Positions 1 to 7,795 of a DNA stretch of 64,000 nt are shown here, piece after piece (the first letter of the stretch is position 1; each line of letters opens with the position of its first letter). The position numbers and the translations under genes are program-made. The stretch comes from an uncultured Lachnospiraceae bacterium (GTDB taxonomy: Bacteria; Bacillota; Clostridia; Lachnospirales; Lachnospiraceae). The notes beneath the pieces were generated by a model, which made no database searches, had not been told where the DNA came from, and saw only the letters and a program-made list of their open reading frames with translations. Location of the stretch: NCBI GenBank assembly GCA_947367855.1, contig CANBFE010000002.1, forward strand, positions 124,001 to 188,000, written 5' to 3'.

Positions 1-1
1 G

Positions 2-2047
2 ACGGAGCTTGGCAGGATAGCCGAGATGATCACGGAGGCGAAGGAGGAGACGACGCCCCTGCAGAAGCGTCTGGGGGAACTGGGAAAGATTCTGAGCCTT
101 TTAAGTCTGCTGCTGTGCGCCGCCCTGTTTGCCCTTGCGGTGATACAGCGCCGCAATGTGCCGGAGATGCTGATCACGGCAATCTCCCTGGCTGTGGCTG
201 CAGTGCCAGAGGGCCTTCCCGCAGTGGTGACAATCTGTCTGGCCCTGAGCGTTACCCGCATGGTCAGGGTAAATACCATTGTGCGCAGGCTGCCTTCCGT
301 GGAGACTCTGGGAGCGGTGAGCGTGGTATGCTCGGACAAGACCGGCACCCTGACCCAGAACCGCATGACAGTGGAGAAGTGCTGGATTGGGGGGAGGATA
401 AGGGAAAGAGGGGACTGGGATGTATCCCTGAATCCGGATTTTTTTAACGGAATGGTTCTCTGCAATGATGCTTCCGTGGAGGCGGGAGTAAGGATGGGGG
501 ATCCCACGGAGCTGGCTCTGCTGGACATGGCGGCGGAACTGGGAATTAAGAAGGAGGCGCTGGAGAGCCGGATGCCCAGGGTGGACGAGGCGCCCTTTGA
601 TTCCGACCGTAAGATGATGACCACCCTTCACGGGGGGAGCGGCGGAATATCCTACACAAAGGGCGCACCGGATGAAGTTCTGAAGCGCTGCGCCAGGATT
701 TATACGGACAGGGGCCCCGTAAGGCTTTCGGAATACCACAGAAGACAGCTGGAGGCCGCACAGGATCAAATGGCCGGGGAAGCCCTGCGGACCCTGGGGG
801 TGGCAATGGGAACCAGTGGGACAAAGGAGGAGGCGGATCTGGTCTTTCTGGGCATGGTGGGAATGCGGGATCCGGCCAGACCGGAGGCTGCCAGGGCCGT
901 GGCGGATTTCAGGGAGGCAGGGGTGAAAACCATTATGATCACAGGAGACCATGTGGACACTGCCCTGGCTATCGGCAGGCAGCTTGGAATTGCGGACCAT
1001 CCGGGACAGTGTATGACTGGAGAACAGCTGAACGGGCTTTCCCGGGAGGAACTCGGGAACAGGATAGACGGGCTGCGGATTTTTGCCAGGGTATCCCCGG
1101 CCCAGAAGGTGCGTATTGTGGAAGGATTCCGCCAGAGGGGAGAGATCGTGGCCATGACCGGGGACGGGGTGAACGACGCTCCTTCCCTGAAGAAAGCGGA
1201 CATAGGCATAGCCATGGGAAAATCAGGCACGGATGTGGCAAGGCAGGCTTCGGACATGATTCTTACAGATGACAATTTTGCCACGATCCGCCGCGCCATC
1301 GAGGAGGGGCGAAGCGTTTACGAAAATATCAGGAAATCGGTTATCTTTCTGCTGTCGTCCAACCTGGGGGAGATCATTACCATGTTTCTGGCTGTGACGG
1401 CAGGGATTGCGTCTCCTCTGAAGTCCAGCCACATACTCTGGATCAATCTGATTACGGATTCCCTTCCTGCGCTGGCTCTGGGGGTGGATAAAAATGACGG
1501 CAGGGCCCTGATGCGGCAGCAGCCCAGAAAAGCAGGGGAAAGTCTGTTTTCCAGGGGAGGCCTGGCATGTACCTGCCTGTACGGGGCACTCATTGCGGCT
1601 GTGAGCCTGACCGCATTCCTCATGCTGCCCTGCGCGCTGCTTTCCGTAAACGGTCTGGCAGTGAACCTGGGAAATCTGTCCGAAATTCTGCAGAATGCCT
1701 CCGTGCTTTCCAGGGCCCAGACTTACGCCTTTACGGTTCTGGGAATGTCGCAGCTGTTTCATGCGGTGGGAATGCGGGATACCGGAAAATCCGTCTTCCG
1801 GATGAACCATCTGGAAAACGGGCTGATGATCGCTGCCTGCGCGCTGGGCTTTGCCCTGCAGTTCGCAGTGACGGAAGTTCCTTTCCTGATCAGTGCTTTC
1901 GGCACATCCCCGCTGTCCGGCCGGGAATGGATGCGCCTGACAGCGCTGTCCGCAGCGCCCCTGTTTGTCCATGAAGTGGCTGTTTTGGCAGCGGGGCTCC
2001 CTATTTGTTGCGAAAAAAGTTTGCCTATCCAAAAATCCGTGTTATAA
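2..2047 (+). CDS. Cation-transporting P-type ATPase, Ca2+ (SERCA/PMR1-like), 5' end missing
   Basis: ATP-driven membrane pump, probably exporting Ca2+ from the cytoplasm. The frame is open to the left edge, so the gene begins outside the window; the fragment starts at the end of the actuator domain (TELGRIAEM, then PLQKRL), just before M3. The phosphorylation motif DKTGT has its Asp codon at 335. TGDGVNDAP marks the hinge of the P domain. M4 carries PEGLP, M5 SSNLGEI and M6 NLITD, the positions that coordinate Ca2+ in SERCA (Glu in M4, Asn and Glu in M5, Asn/Thr/Asp in M6). This argues for Ca2+ rather than heavy metals. The last six helices are complete. The trpS promoter lies within its last codons. 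Mn2+ transport cannot be excluded. Confidence 0.93.
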   Translation, partial: TELGRIAEMITEAKEETTPLQKRLGELGKILSLLSLLLCAALFALAVIQRRNVPEMLITAISLAVAAVPEGLPAVVTICLALSVTRMVRVNTIVRRLPSVETLGAVSVVCSDKTGTLTQNRMTVEKCWIGGRIRERGDWDVSLNPDFFNGMVLCNDASVEAGVRMGDPTELALLDMAAELGIKKEALESRMPRVDEAPFDSDRKMMTTLHGGSGGISYTKGAPDEVLKRCARIYTDRGPVRLSEYHRRQLEAAQDQMAGEALRTLGVAMGTSGTKEEADLVFLGMVGMRDPARPEAARAVADFREAGVKTIMITGDHVDTALAIGRQLGIADHPGQCMTGEQLNGLSREELGNRIDGLRIFARVSPAQKVRIVEGFRQRGEIVAMTGDGVNDAPSLKKADIGIAMGKSGTDVARQASDMILTDDNFATIRRAIEEGRSVYENIRKSVIFLLSSNLGEIITMFLAVTAGIASPLKSSHILWINLITDSLPALALGVDKNDGRALMRQQPRKAGESLFSRGGLACTCLYGALIAAVSLTAFLMLPCALLSVNGLAVNLGNLSEILQNASVLSRAQTYAFTVLGMSQLFHAVGMRDTGKSVFRMNHLENGLMIAACALGFALQFAVTEVPFLISAFGTSPLSGREWMRLTALSAAPLFVHEVAVLAAGLPICCEKSLPIQKSVL

Positions 2048-2048
2048 T
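2021..2048 (+). promoter_or_regulatory. Sigma-A promoter for trpS
   Basis: TTGCCT at 2021-2026, a 16-bp spacer, and TATAAT at 2043-2048. It overlaps the end of the ATPase gene and sits about 70 bp before trpS. The remaining leader is too short for a T-box, which often controls aminoacyl-tRNA synthetase genes in Firmicutes. Confidence 0.6.
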
Positions 2049-2120
2049 GGAGGTGTTCAGGGCAGAAAAGGGAAACAGCGATCTGCAGAGCAGGCTGCCC
2101 AAATAGAGGAAATCAGGAGT

Positions 2121-3221
2121 ATGAAAAAGATGGAAAAGGAAAAAATAATTTTGACAGGGGACAGACCGACAGGCAGGCTTCATGTGGGGCATTACGCGGG
2201 TTCCCTGCTCCGCAGGGTGGAACTGCAGAATTCGGGGGAATATGCCAGGATTTTTATTATGATTGCAGACGCCCAGGCCCTGACGGATAATATCGAAAAT
2301 CCGGAGAAAGTAAGACAGAATATCATCGAGGTGGCCCTGGATTATCTCTCCTGCGGTCTGGATCCGGAGAAATCCACACTGCTTATCCAGTCCCAGATTC
2401 CGGAATTGTGCGAGCTGACTTTCTATTATATGGATTTGGTGACCGTGTCCAGACTGCAGCGGAATCCAACTGTAAAAACGGAGATTCAGATGCGAAATTT
2501 CGAGTCAAGCATTCCGGTGGGATTTTTTACCTATCCAATCAGCCAGGCTGCGGATATTACTGCTTTCAAGGCCACCACGGTTCCGGTGGGGGATGACCAG
2601 CTGCCCATGATAGAGCAGACCAGGGAAATCGTTCACAAGTTCAACACTGTGTACGAGCCGGTTCTGGTGGAACCCGAAGCGCTTCTGCAGCAGAATGAGG
2701 CCCGCAGGAGACTGCCGGGAACCGATGGAAAGGCCAAGATGAGCAAGTCCCTTGGCAACTGCATTTATCTGGCGGATACTGCGGACGAGGTGCGCAGAAA
2801 GATCATGAGCATGTATACGGACCCCCTGCATCTCCAGGTCAGCGATCCGGGGCATCTGGAAGGAAATACGGTGTTTACCTATCTGGACGCCTTTTCCAGG
2901 CAGGAGCATTTCGGCAGATACCTGCCTGATTATGCGAATCTGGACGAACTGAAGGCCCATTACCAGAGGGGAGGCCTGGGGGACGTGAAGGTGAAGAAAT
3001 TCCTGGTGAACATCATGCAGGAAATTCTGGAGCCCATCCGCAGCAGGAGAAAGGAACTGGAGAGGGATATCCCTGCCATATATGAGATCCTGCGCAGGGG
3101 CAGCCAGGAGGCAAGGGAGACTGCGGCCCGGACACTGGCTGAGGTAAAGAGCGCTATGCGGATTAACTATTTTGACGATGAGGAGCTGATACGGGCACAG
3201 AGCGAGAAATACGAGGCCTGA
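2121..3221 (+). CDS. trpS: Tryptophan--tRNA ligase
   Basis: Cytoplasmic class I aminoacyl-tRNA synthetase that charges tRNA-Trp. The class I signatures are present: HVGH (residues 21-24, the HIGH motif) and KMSKS (206-210). About 366 residues, slightly longer than the roughly 330 of the B. subtilis enzyme. Start choice: ATG 2121 has AGAGGA about 10 nt upstream, and ATG 2130 has AGGAG about 10 nt upstream, so the true N-terminus could be three codons shorter. The frame is open back to 1965, but those codons overlap the ATPase gene and the promoter, so they are not translated. The next gene follows after 23 bp and may be cotranscribed. Confidence 0.96.
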   Translation: MKKMEKEKIILTGDRPTGRLHVGHYAGSLLRRVELQNSGEYARIFIMIADAQALTDNIENPEKVRQNIIEVALDYLSCGLDPEKSTLLIQSQIPELCELTFYYMDLVTVSRLQRNPTVKTEIQMRNFESSIPVGFFTYPISQAADITAFKATTVPVGDDQLPMIEQTREIVHKFNTVYEPVLVEPEALLQQNEARRRLPGTDGKAKMSKSLGNCIYLADTADEVRRKIMSMYTDPLHLQVSDPGHLEGNTVFTYLDAFSRQEHFGRYLPDYANLDELKAHYQRGGLGDVKVKKFLVNIMQEILEPIRSRRKELERDIPAIYEILRRGSQEARETAARTLAEVKSAMRINYFDDEELIRAQSEKYEA

Positions 3222-3244
3222 AATGGGAAAGACAGGTAACGATT

Positions 3245-4246
3245 ATGAAGGAAAAAAGAGAAGATGAGAGCTGGCTGAAAAAACTGAAAGAATATTTTGT
3301 AATGGATCCCGAGTCGGATTACGCGGATGAGGATGAGGAGCTGGAGCAGGAGAAACCATGGGTGACCATTCTGACCTTTGTGGGACTGGCTGTGCTCGCC
3401 GGGATTATCTGCTTTGTTCTGTGGCAGTTTTCCCATCCTGATACATCGGAAGGGGAGGGCGGGAATGCCGATCCGGGCACTGTGGAAGATTCTCTGGATT
3501 CGTCGGAGCTTTCCGGGGAAGAAGAGACAGTACCGGATGATTCCCTGTCCGGGCAGAGTTCTGTATCCACGGAGGAACCGCCGGAGCAGGATACGGGATC
3601 CTCTGCGGTTCCGGAAGAAAACGGCGGTTCTGCGGAACCGGACGGGAATCCGGATCAGGGGGCTGCTGCGGATCAGAACGGCGGGACAGACGGACAGGAA
3701 GCCGGTGGACAGGAACAGAAACCTCAGGAGGGAACCGCGGAGATGGCCTTTGCCGAGACAACGGAATCCGTAACGCCAAAGGATGTAGTCAATCTGCGGT
3801 CCGTTCCGGCCACGGCAGATGACGGGACGATTGTGATACAGGTTCAGAACGGGGAAGTGCTTACCAGGACGGGTATCAATCAGGATACGGGTTGGTCCAG
3901 GATTGCCTACGGGGACCAGACCCTTTACGCGGTGAGCCAGTACCTGACTACAGATTTGGATTACAAGACCCCTGTGCAGGCCTCCAACCCCAACCGCGTC
4001 AGTACAGTCAGCGGAAGAATCATTCTCTTTTCGGACTGTGATGACTGGATTACGCCCAAGGAGTATGTGAACCTGCGGACGGAGCCCAGCACCACGGAAG
4101 GGGACAGCACCGTGAGCTGTCAGCTGAACAATGGGGAAAAAGCGCACCGCACCGGATACAGTACGGATTCCGGATGGTCCAGGGTGGAGTATAACGGCCA
4201 GGTGCTCTATGTGGTCACAAGCCTGATGTATGTGACCGAACCGTAA
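3245..4246 (+). CDS. Membrane-anchored protein with two bacterial SH3 domains
   Basis: A single-pass membrane protein of 333 residues. The charged N-terminal segment (1-38) should be cytoplasmic, followed by one hydrophobic helix (about 39-61). Next comes an acidic, Gly/Gln/Ser-rich linker (about 65-170), then two SH3b-like repeats outside the membrane (about 172-240 and 267-333). Both repeats contain the VNLR motif after TPK and a GWSR motif. SH3b domains in Firmicutes usually bind peptidoglycan, so a cell-wall role is likely, but there is no catalytic domain. It follows trpS by 23 bp and precedes spoVAD, with no functional link evident. The exact role is unknown. Confidence 0.75.
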   Translation: MKEKREDESWLKKLKEYFVMDPESDYADEDEELEQEKPWVTILTFVGLAVLAGIICFVLWQFSHPDTSEGEGGNADPGTVEDSLDSSELSGEEETVPDDSLSGQSSVSTEEPPEQDTGSSAVPEENGGSAEPDGNPDQGAAADQNGGTDGQEAGGQEQKPQEGTAEMAFAETTESVTPKDVVNLRSVPATADDGTIVIQVQNGEVLTRTGINQDTGWSRIAYGDQTLYAVSQYLTTDLDYKTPVQASNPNRVSTVSGRIILFSDCDDWITPKEYVNLRTEPSTTEGDSTVSCQLNNGEKAHRTGYSTDSGWSRVEYNGQVLYVVTSLMYVTEP

Positions 4247-4269
4247 AAAAACGGCGGATCATGCCGGAA

Positions 4270-4299
4270 GTATAGATTTTCTCCTCTCCGGGGATATTA
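4270..4299 (+). promoter_or_regulatory. Possible sigma-G (forespore) promoter for spoVAD
   Basis: GTATA at 4270-4274, an 18-bp spacer, and GATATTA at 4293-4299. The B. subtilis sigma-G consensus is GHATR, 17-18 bp, CATnnTA, so there is one mismatch (G for C) in the -10. It lies 75 bp before spoVAD, a sigma-G-type gene in Bacillus. Suggestive only. Confidence 0.35.
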
Positions 4300-4374
4300 C
4301 TGTACTGACATGTTTCTTTTGGCTGAAAAGGAACACGCTCTCGAAATACAGAACGAGGAACCGGAGGAAAATCT

Positions 4375-5391
4375 ATGAATCAAAAATTGGGCAGATCCAG
4401 TATGAGACCGGAAAAACCGGTATTTGTTTTAAACAGCGCCAGCATCGTTGGAACAAAGGAAGGACAGGGCCCGTTGGGGCTGCTGTTTGATAAGGTGGGG
4501 CAGGACGACATGTTCGGATGCAGGACATGGGAAGAGGCGGAGAGCACCCTCCAGAAGGAGGCGGTGGGCATGGCCCTGGACAAGGCGGGACTGACGCCGG
4601 AGGATATTTCCTTTATTTTTGCAGGAGATTTGCTGGGACAGTCCATGGCTACTTCCTTTGGCATTTCATCCTATCAGATTCCGCTCCTGGGCATGTATGG
4701 TGCCTGCTCTACCTGCGGGGAATCCCTGACGGTGGGGGCCATGTGCATTGCAGGGGGATTTGCGGAAAAGGTGGTCTGCGTTACTTCCAGTCATTTTGCC
4801 AGCGCGGAGAAGGAATTCCGCTTTCCGCTGGAATACGGAAACCAGCGCCCCCTGTCGGCTAGCTGGACAGTTACGGGCAGCGGGGCCTTTGTGCTTGGAG
4901 GGGACGGCAAAAAGGCCCGGGCCGGAATCACCGGGATGACAGTGGGCAGGATTGTGGATTTCGGACTGAAGGACTCCATGAATATGGGGGCCTGCATGGC
5001 CCCTGCGGCGGCTTCCACCCTGGAACAGCATTTTGCGGATTTCGGATGCGGACCTGAGGAATATGACAAGATTATCACCGGGGACCTGGGTAAGGTGGGA
5101 CAGAGAGTGCTCCTGGACCTGCTTTCCCGGAAGGGGTACGATATTTCGGAACAGCATATGGACTGCGGCATCGAGATATTTGACGGGGAGACCCAGGATA
5201 CCCACGCCGGGGGAAGCGGCTGCGGCTGCAGCGCGGTGACGCTTTCCGCTTATATACTGAAGCAGCTTCAGGAGAGAAACTGGAAAAAAGTGCTCTTCAT
5301 GCCCACTGGGGCGCTGTTGAGCAAGACCAGCTTTAATGAGGGAATGAGCGTGCCGGGAATTGCCCACGCAGTGGTCCTTGAGACAGTTTAG
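4375..5391 (+). CDS. spoVAD: Stage V sporulation protein AD
   Basis: Component of the SpoVA complex that moves Ca2+-dipicolinic acid into the forespore and releases it at germination. SpoVAD has a thiolase-like fold and binds dipicolinate. The 338 residues match the family length. Recognisable segments are FVLNSASIVGTKEGQGPLG near the N-terminus, the ACSTCGES core and the C-terminal PTGALLSKTSFNEG. The start has GGAGGAAA upstream with good spacing. In most spore formers spoVAC, spoVAD and spoVAE are adjacent. Here an SH3 protein precedes it, no spoVAC is seen, and spoVAE lies 2 kb downstream behind four other genes. Confidence 0.95.
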   Translation: MNQKLGRSSMRPEKPVFVLNSASIVGTKEGQGPLGLLFDKVGQDDMFGCRTWEEAESTLQKEAVGMALDKAGLTPEDISFIFAGDLLGQSMATSFGISSYQIPLLGMYGACSTCGESLTVGAMCIAGGFAEKVVCVTSSHFASAEKEFRFPLEYGNQRPLSASWTVTGSGAFVLGGDGKKARAGITGMTVGRIVDFGLKDSMNMGACMAPAAASTLEQHFADFGCGPEEYDKIITGDLGKVGQRVLLDLLSRKGYDISEQHMDCGIEIFDGETQDTHAGGSGCGCSAVTLSAYILKQLQERNWKKVLFMPTGALLSKTSFNEGMSVPGIAHAVVLETV

Positions 5392-5432
5392 GGTTTTTAG
5401 GAATTCTTTAGGGAATCTTATTATCTTTTTTC

Positions 5433-5461
5433 TTTCCAAAAAGCAGGAGGTATGCTATAAT
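5433..5461 (+). promoter_or_regulatory. Sigma-A promoter, extended -10, for the zinc-ribbon gene
   Basis: TTTCCA at 5433-5438, a 17-bp spacer, and TATAAT at 5456-5461 with TGC directly before it (extended -10). The leader of about 95 nt is GC-rich and can fold, with arms near 5490 and 5530. Confidence 0.5.
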
Positions 5462-5560
5462 AAATAGTACCTGGCATAGAAAAAGGGCGGACGGCCCGGC
5501 GGGCAGAGTTCTGCAGGGACTTTGCCCGGCCTACATAAAATAAGAAAAGAGGTAGATAAA

Positions 5561-6145
5561 ATGGCAAATTGGAGCGAGAAACTGAACCAGATGACCCAGG
5601 ATGCGATTTCCAAGAGCAAGGAAGTGGCCGGAGTTGCAAAGCTGACTCTGGAGATGAACAGCCTGAATCAGAACATAAAAACCATTCAGACGGAAGTGGG
5701 AGCATATGTTCTGGAGAATGGTCTTCTGATGGAAGACGCCTCCGTGGCGGAGTGGGCGTCCAAGGTGGCGGCGCTTAAGGCGGACATAGAGGCGGATGCA
5801 GAGAAGATCAATGAGCTGAAGAATGTCAGCATCTGCCCGGGCTGCGGGGAGAAAGTATCCAGAAACAGCAAATTCTGCGATAAATGCGGCACTGCTATTG
5901 TGCTGAAGGTCTCAGATCCTGTTGGAGAGGATGAGGTTGTGGTGGATGCTAACTATACCGCAGCCGGAGAGCAGGAAGCTTGCTGTGGGGCAGCGCAGAC
6001 ACAGGAAGGATGCTGTGAGACAGCCGGAGAGCAGGAAGCCTGCTGTGGGGCAGCCGGAGAGCAGGAAGCCTGCTGTGAGAAAGTGCAGACACAGGAAACC
6101 TGCTGTGAGGCAGCCCGGGAAAATTCCGAACCGGAGATATTGTAA
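5561..6145 (+). CDS. Coiled-coil zinc-ribbon protein with Cys-Cys decapeptide repeats
   Basis: Cytoplasmic protein of 194 residues, function unknown. Residues 1-88 are charged and helical, probably a coiled coil. Residues 92-109 form a zinc ribbon with two CPGC/CDKC pairs (C92, C95, C106, C109). The tail (135-184) is five tandem decapeptides, each with a Cys-Cys pair at exact 10-residue spacing (141, 151, 161, 171, 181). The start at 5561 has GAGGT 8 nt upstream; an in-frame ATG at 5522 lacks a ribosome site. Zinc-ribbon/coiled-coil proteins of this kind are common in Lachnospiraceae, but the Cys-Cys tail is not a family feature that I know. It could bind metal or form disulfides. Confidence 0.75.
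   Translation: MANWSEKLNQMTQDAISKSKEVAGVAKLTLEMNSLNQNIKTIQTEVGAYVLENGLLMEDASVAEWASKVAALKADIEADAEKINELKNVSICPGCGEKVSRNSKFCDKCGTAIVLKVSDPVGEDEVVVDANYTAAGEQEACCGAAQTQEGCCETAGEQEACCGAAGEQEACCEKVQTQETCCEAARENSEPEIL
5963..6112 (+). repeat. Five tandem 30-bp coding repeats (Cys-Cys decapeptides)
   Basis: Five in-frame 30-bp units. The TGCTGT codon pair recurs at 5981, 6011, 6041, 6071 and 6101. Two unit types occur, AGEQEA and QTQE, in the order A, B, A, A, B. This pattern suggests growth by slippage or unequal recombination. Confidence 0.9.
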
Positions 6146-6199
6146 TTTTCGACAGGGCATGCATGAAAAGCGCGGGGAAAGCAGGAAGGAGGAAAGCTC

Positions 6200-6448
6200 T
6201 TGCGGAAAATGGAATTTAAGATGGAGAGGCCAGGGCTTTTGGCTGCAGGAGACCGGATAAAGGTGACGGAAGGCCTGCTTCCCAGCAATTATTATTATAC
6301 CATAGACCCTGCCCTTGCCATGTCGGGCAACATTCCCTTCAGGTACAGGCTGAAGAGCCGGGAGGGAGTAGTGACAGATGTTGTGGAGAACGCAAGGGGA
6401 TTCTATGTGACGGCACAGTTTGACGAGCCGGAAGTGGATATGGCATAG
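6200..6448 (+). CDS. Hypothetical protein, 82 residues, TTG start
   Basis: Small soluble protein that I do not recognise. The start is chosen as TTG 6200 because a strong GGAGG (6188-6192) lies 7 nt upstream. The first in-frame ATG (6209) would be 16 nt away. The sequence mixes basic and hydrophobic stretches, with no signal peptide or membrane helix. A central SNYYYTIDPALA segment and a C-terminal beta-rich part (GVVTDV, GFYVTAQFDEPE) suggest a small beta fold. It lies 54 bp after the zinc-ribbon gene and 43 bp before ridA, probably in the same transcript. Confidence 0.6.
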   Translation: MRKMEFKMERPGLLAAGDRIKVTEGLLPSNYYYTIDPALAMSGNIPFRYRLKSREGVVTDVVENARGFYVTAQFDEPEVDMA

Positions 6449-6491
6449 CGCCTGTCCCAGGCAGAAAATAAAAAGAAAAGAGGAAGATACC

Positions 6492-6866
6492 ATGTTAAAG
6501 AAAATTTCTACAGACAAGGCCCCTGCGGCCATCGGACCCTATTCCCAGGGCATCATTGTAAACGGCATGCTGTTTGCGTCCGGACAGGTTCCCATCAATC
6601 CCGCCACCGGGAACGTGGAGGGAGAGGATATTACCGCCCAGGCAGAGCTGGTAATGAAGAATGTAGGCGCGCTGCTTGAAGAGGCAGGAACAGACTACAC
6701 AAAAGTCTTTAAGACAACCTGTTTTCTGGCAGATATGGCAGACTTTGCTGCCTTTAATGAAGTGTATGCCAGATATTTTACGGAGAAACCGGCCAGAAGC
6801 TGCGTGGCTGTGAAGACATTGCCCAGGAATGTGCTCTGTGAGGTTGAGGTCATGGCCGTTATATGA
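6492..6866 (+). CDS. ridA: RidA family enamine/imine deaminase
   Basis: Small cytoplasmic enzyme (124 residues) that hydrolyses reactive 2-aminoacrylate and related enamines produced by PLP enzymes. Family landmarks are IGPYSQG near residue 14, FASGQVP, and the C-terminal PARSCVAV with the substrate-carboxylate-binding Arg, followed by CEVEVMAV. The start at 6492 has GAGGA 7 nt upstream. Its stop overlaps the next start by 4 bp (ATGA), indicating translational coupling to the kinase gene. Length is normal for the family. Confidence 0.95.
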   Translation: MLKKISTDKAPAAIGPYSQGIIVNGMLFASGQVPINPATGNVEGEDITAQAELVMKNVGALLEEAGTDYTKVFKTTCFLADMADFAAFNEVYARYFTEKPARSCVAVKTLPRNVLCEVEVMAVI

Positions 6867-7360
6867 AAAAAAACAACATAGTGCTGATCGGTATGCCTGG
6901 AGCCGGGAAGAGCACAGTGGGCGTAGTGCTGGCCAAGCGCCTGGGATACGGCTTTGTGGACTCAGACCTGGTAATCCAGGAAAAATATGACAGACTGCTC
7001 CATGAACTCATAGAGGAGTATGGTGTGGAGGGCTTCTGGAAGTTGGAAAACGACGTGAATGCGTCTCTGGAACGACGTAAAAGCGTTATTGCAACCGGAG
7101 GGAGCGTTGTCTACGGCGCCGGAGCCATGGAGCATCTTCGGGAGATCGGCACGGTGGTCTATCTGAAGCTTCCCTGCCAGGAGGTTGCCCTCCGCCTGGG
7201 GGATTTAAACGCCAGAGGTGTGACGCTGAGGGAGGGCCAGTCGCTTCAGGAACTGTATGAAGAGCGGGTTCCGCTTTATGAAAAATATGCACATGTGGTG
7301 GTGGACTGTCACGGGAAACCCATCCGGGAGATAGTGGCGGAGATCGCCGGGATGATCTGA
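6863..7360 (+). CDS. Shikimate-kinase-like P-loop kinase
   Basis: A 165-residue small-molecule kinase of the shikimate/gluconate kinase fold. Walker A is GMPGAGKST (10-18). VDSD (32-35) holds the acidic residue expected to bind substrate. The lid-region ERVPLYE (134-140) keeps the conserved Arg. Two hallmarks of true shikimate kinase differ. The FRxxE motif, whose Arg contacts the shikimate carboxylate, reads FWKLE (58-62), and the GGG loop reads GGS (79-81). It may therefore act on another substrate. It overlaps ridA by 4 bp and precedes spoVAE by 66 bp; no aro genes are nearby. Confidence 0.8.
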   Translation: MKKNNIVLIGMPGAGKSTVGVVLAKRLGYGFVDSDLVIQEKYDRLLHELIEEYGVEGFWKLENDVNASLERRKSVIATGGSVVYGAGAMEHLREIGTVVYLKLPCQEVALRLGDLNARGVTLREGQSLQELYEERVPLYEKYAHVVVDCHGKPIREIVAEIAGMI

Positions 7361-7370
7361 AAGGCGGTTT

Positions 7371-7399
7371 ACATAAAATCTGGATTTTGACAAATACTA
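7371..7399 (+). promoter_or_regulatory. Possible sigma-G promoter for spoVAE
   Basis: ACATA at 7371-7375, a 17-bp spacer, and AATACTA at 7393-7399. Against GHATR/CATnnTA, each element has one mismatch at its first base. It lies 28 bp before spoVAE. Weak alone, but the gene family expects sigma-G control. Confidence 0.35.
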
Positions 7400-7426
7400 A
7401 GTACAGTAAAAGAAGGAGCAGGTCAA

Positions 7427-7786
7427 ATGATGGATTATGTAAATGCTTTTTGGGTTGGCGGTCTGATCTGCGCCCTGGTGCAGATTCTGATGGAGAAAAC
7501 GAAAATGATGCCCGGACGCATTATGGTACTGCTGGTGGTTACAGGAGCAGTGCTGGGAGTGTTTGGGCTGTATGAGCCCTTTCAGGAATTTGCAGGGGCA
7601 GGGGCAGGCGTGCCGCTGTTGGGATTCGGCAATGTGCTGATGAAGGGAGTCAGGGAAGCAGTGGATGAACAGGGCCTTCTGGGGTTGTTCGCAGGCGGTT
7701 TTAAGGCAGGCGCAGTGGGAACCTCAGCAGCCCTGATCTTCGGATATCTGGCCAGTCTGATTTTCCGGTCAAGAATGAAAAAATAA
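7427..7786 (+). CDS. spoVAE: Stage V sporulation protein AE (SpoVAEb type)
   Basis: Inner forespore membrane protein of the SpoVA dipicolinate channel; 119 residues with three to four hydrophobic segments. The motif FQEFAGAGAGVPLLGFG is the family core shared with SpoVAC. The short length and GLYEP before the core favour SpoVAE over SpoVAC (about 150 residues). AGAAGGAG (7411-7418) precedes the paired ATG codons at 7427 and 7430. It is separated from spoVAD by four genes and converges with the next gene, leaving 9 bp between the stops. Confidence 0.92.
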   Translation: MMDYVNAFWVGGLICALVQILMEKTKMMPGRIMVLLVVTGAVLGVFGLYEPFQEFAGAGAGVPLLGFGNVLMKGVREAVDEQGLLGLFAGGFKAGAVGTSAALIFGYLASLIFRSRMKK

Positions 7787-7795
7787 GGGAAGAGA

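Noticed and set aside
2047..2121. T-box leader before trpS
   Set aside because: Only about 70 nt separate the promoter from the start, too short for a T-box, and no T-box sequence or terminator is visible.
5963..6112. 30-bp periodic repeats that could suggest a CRISPR array
   Set aside because: The units are directly contiguous, have no unique spacers, and are in frame with a protein; no cas genes are present.
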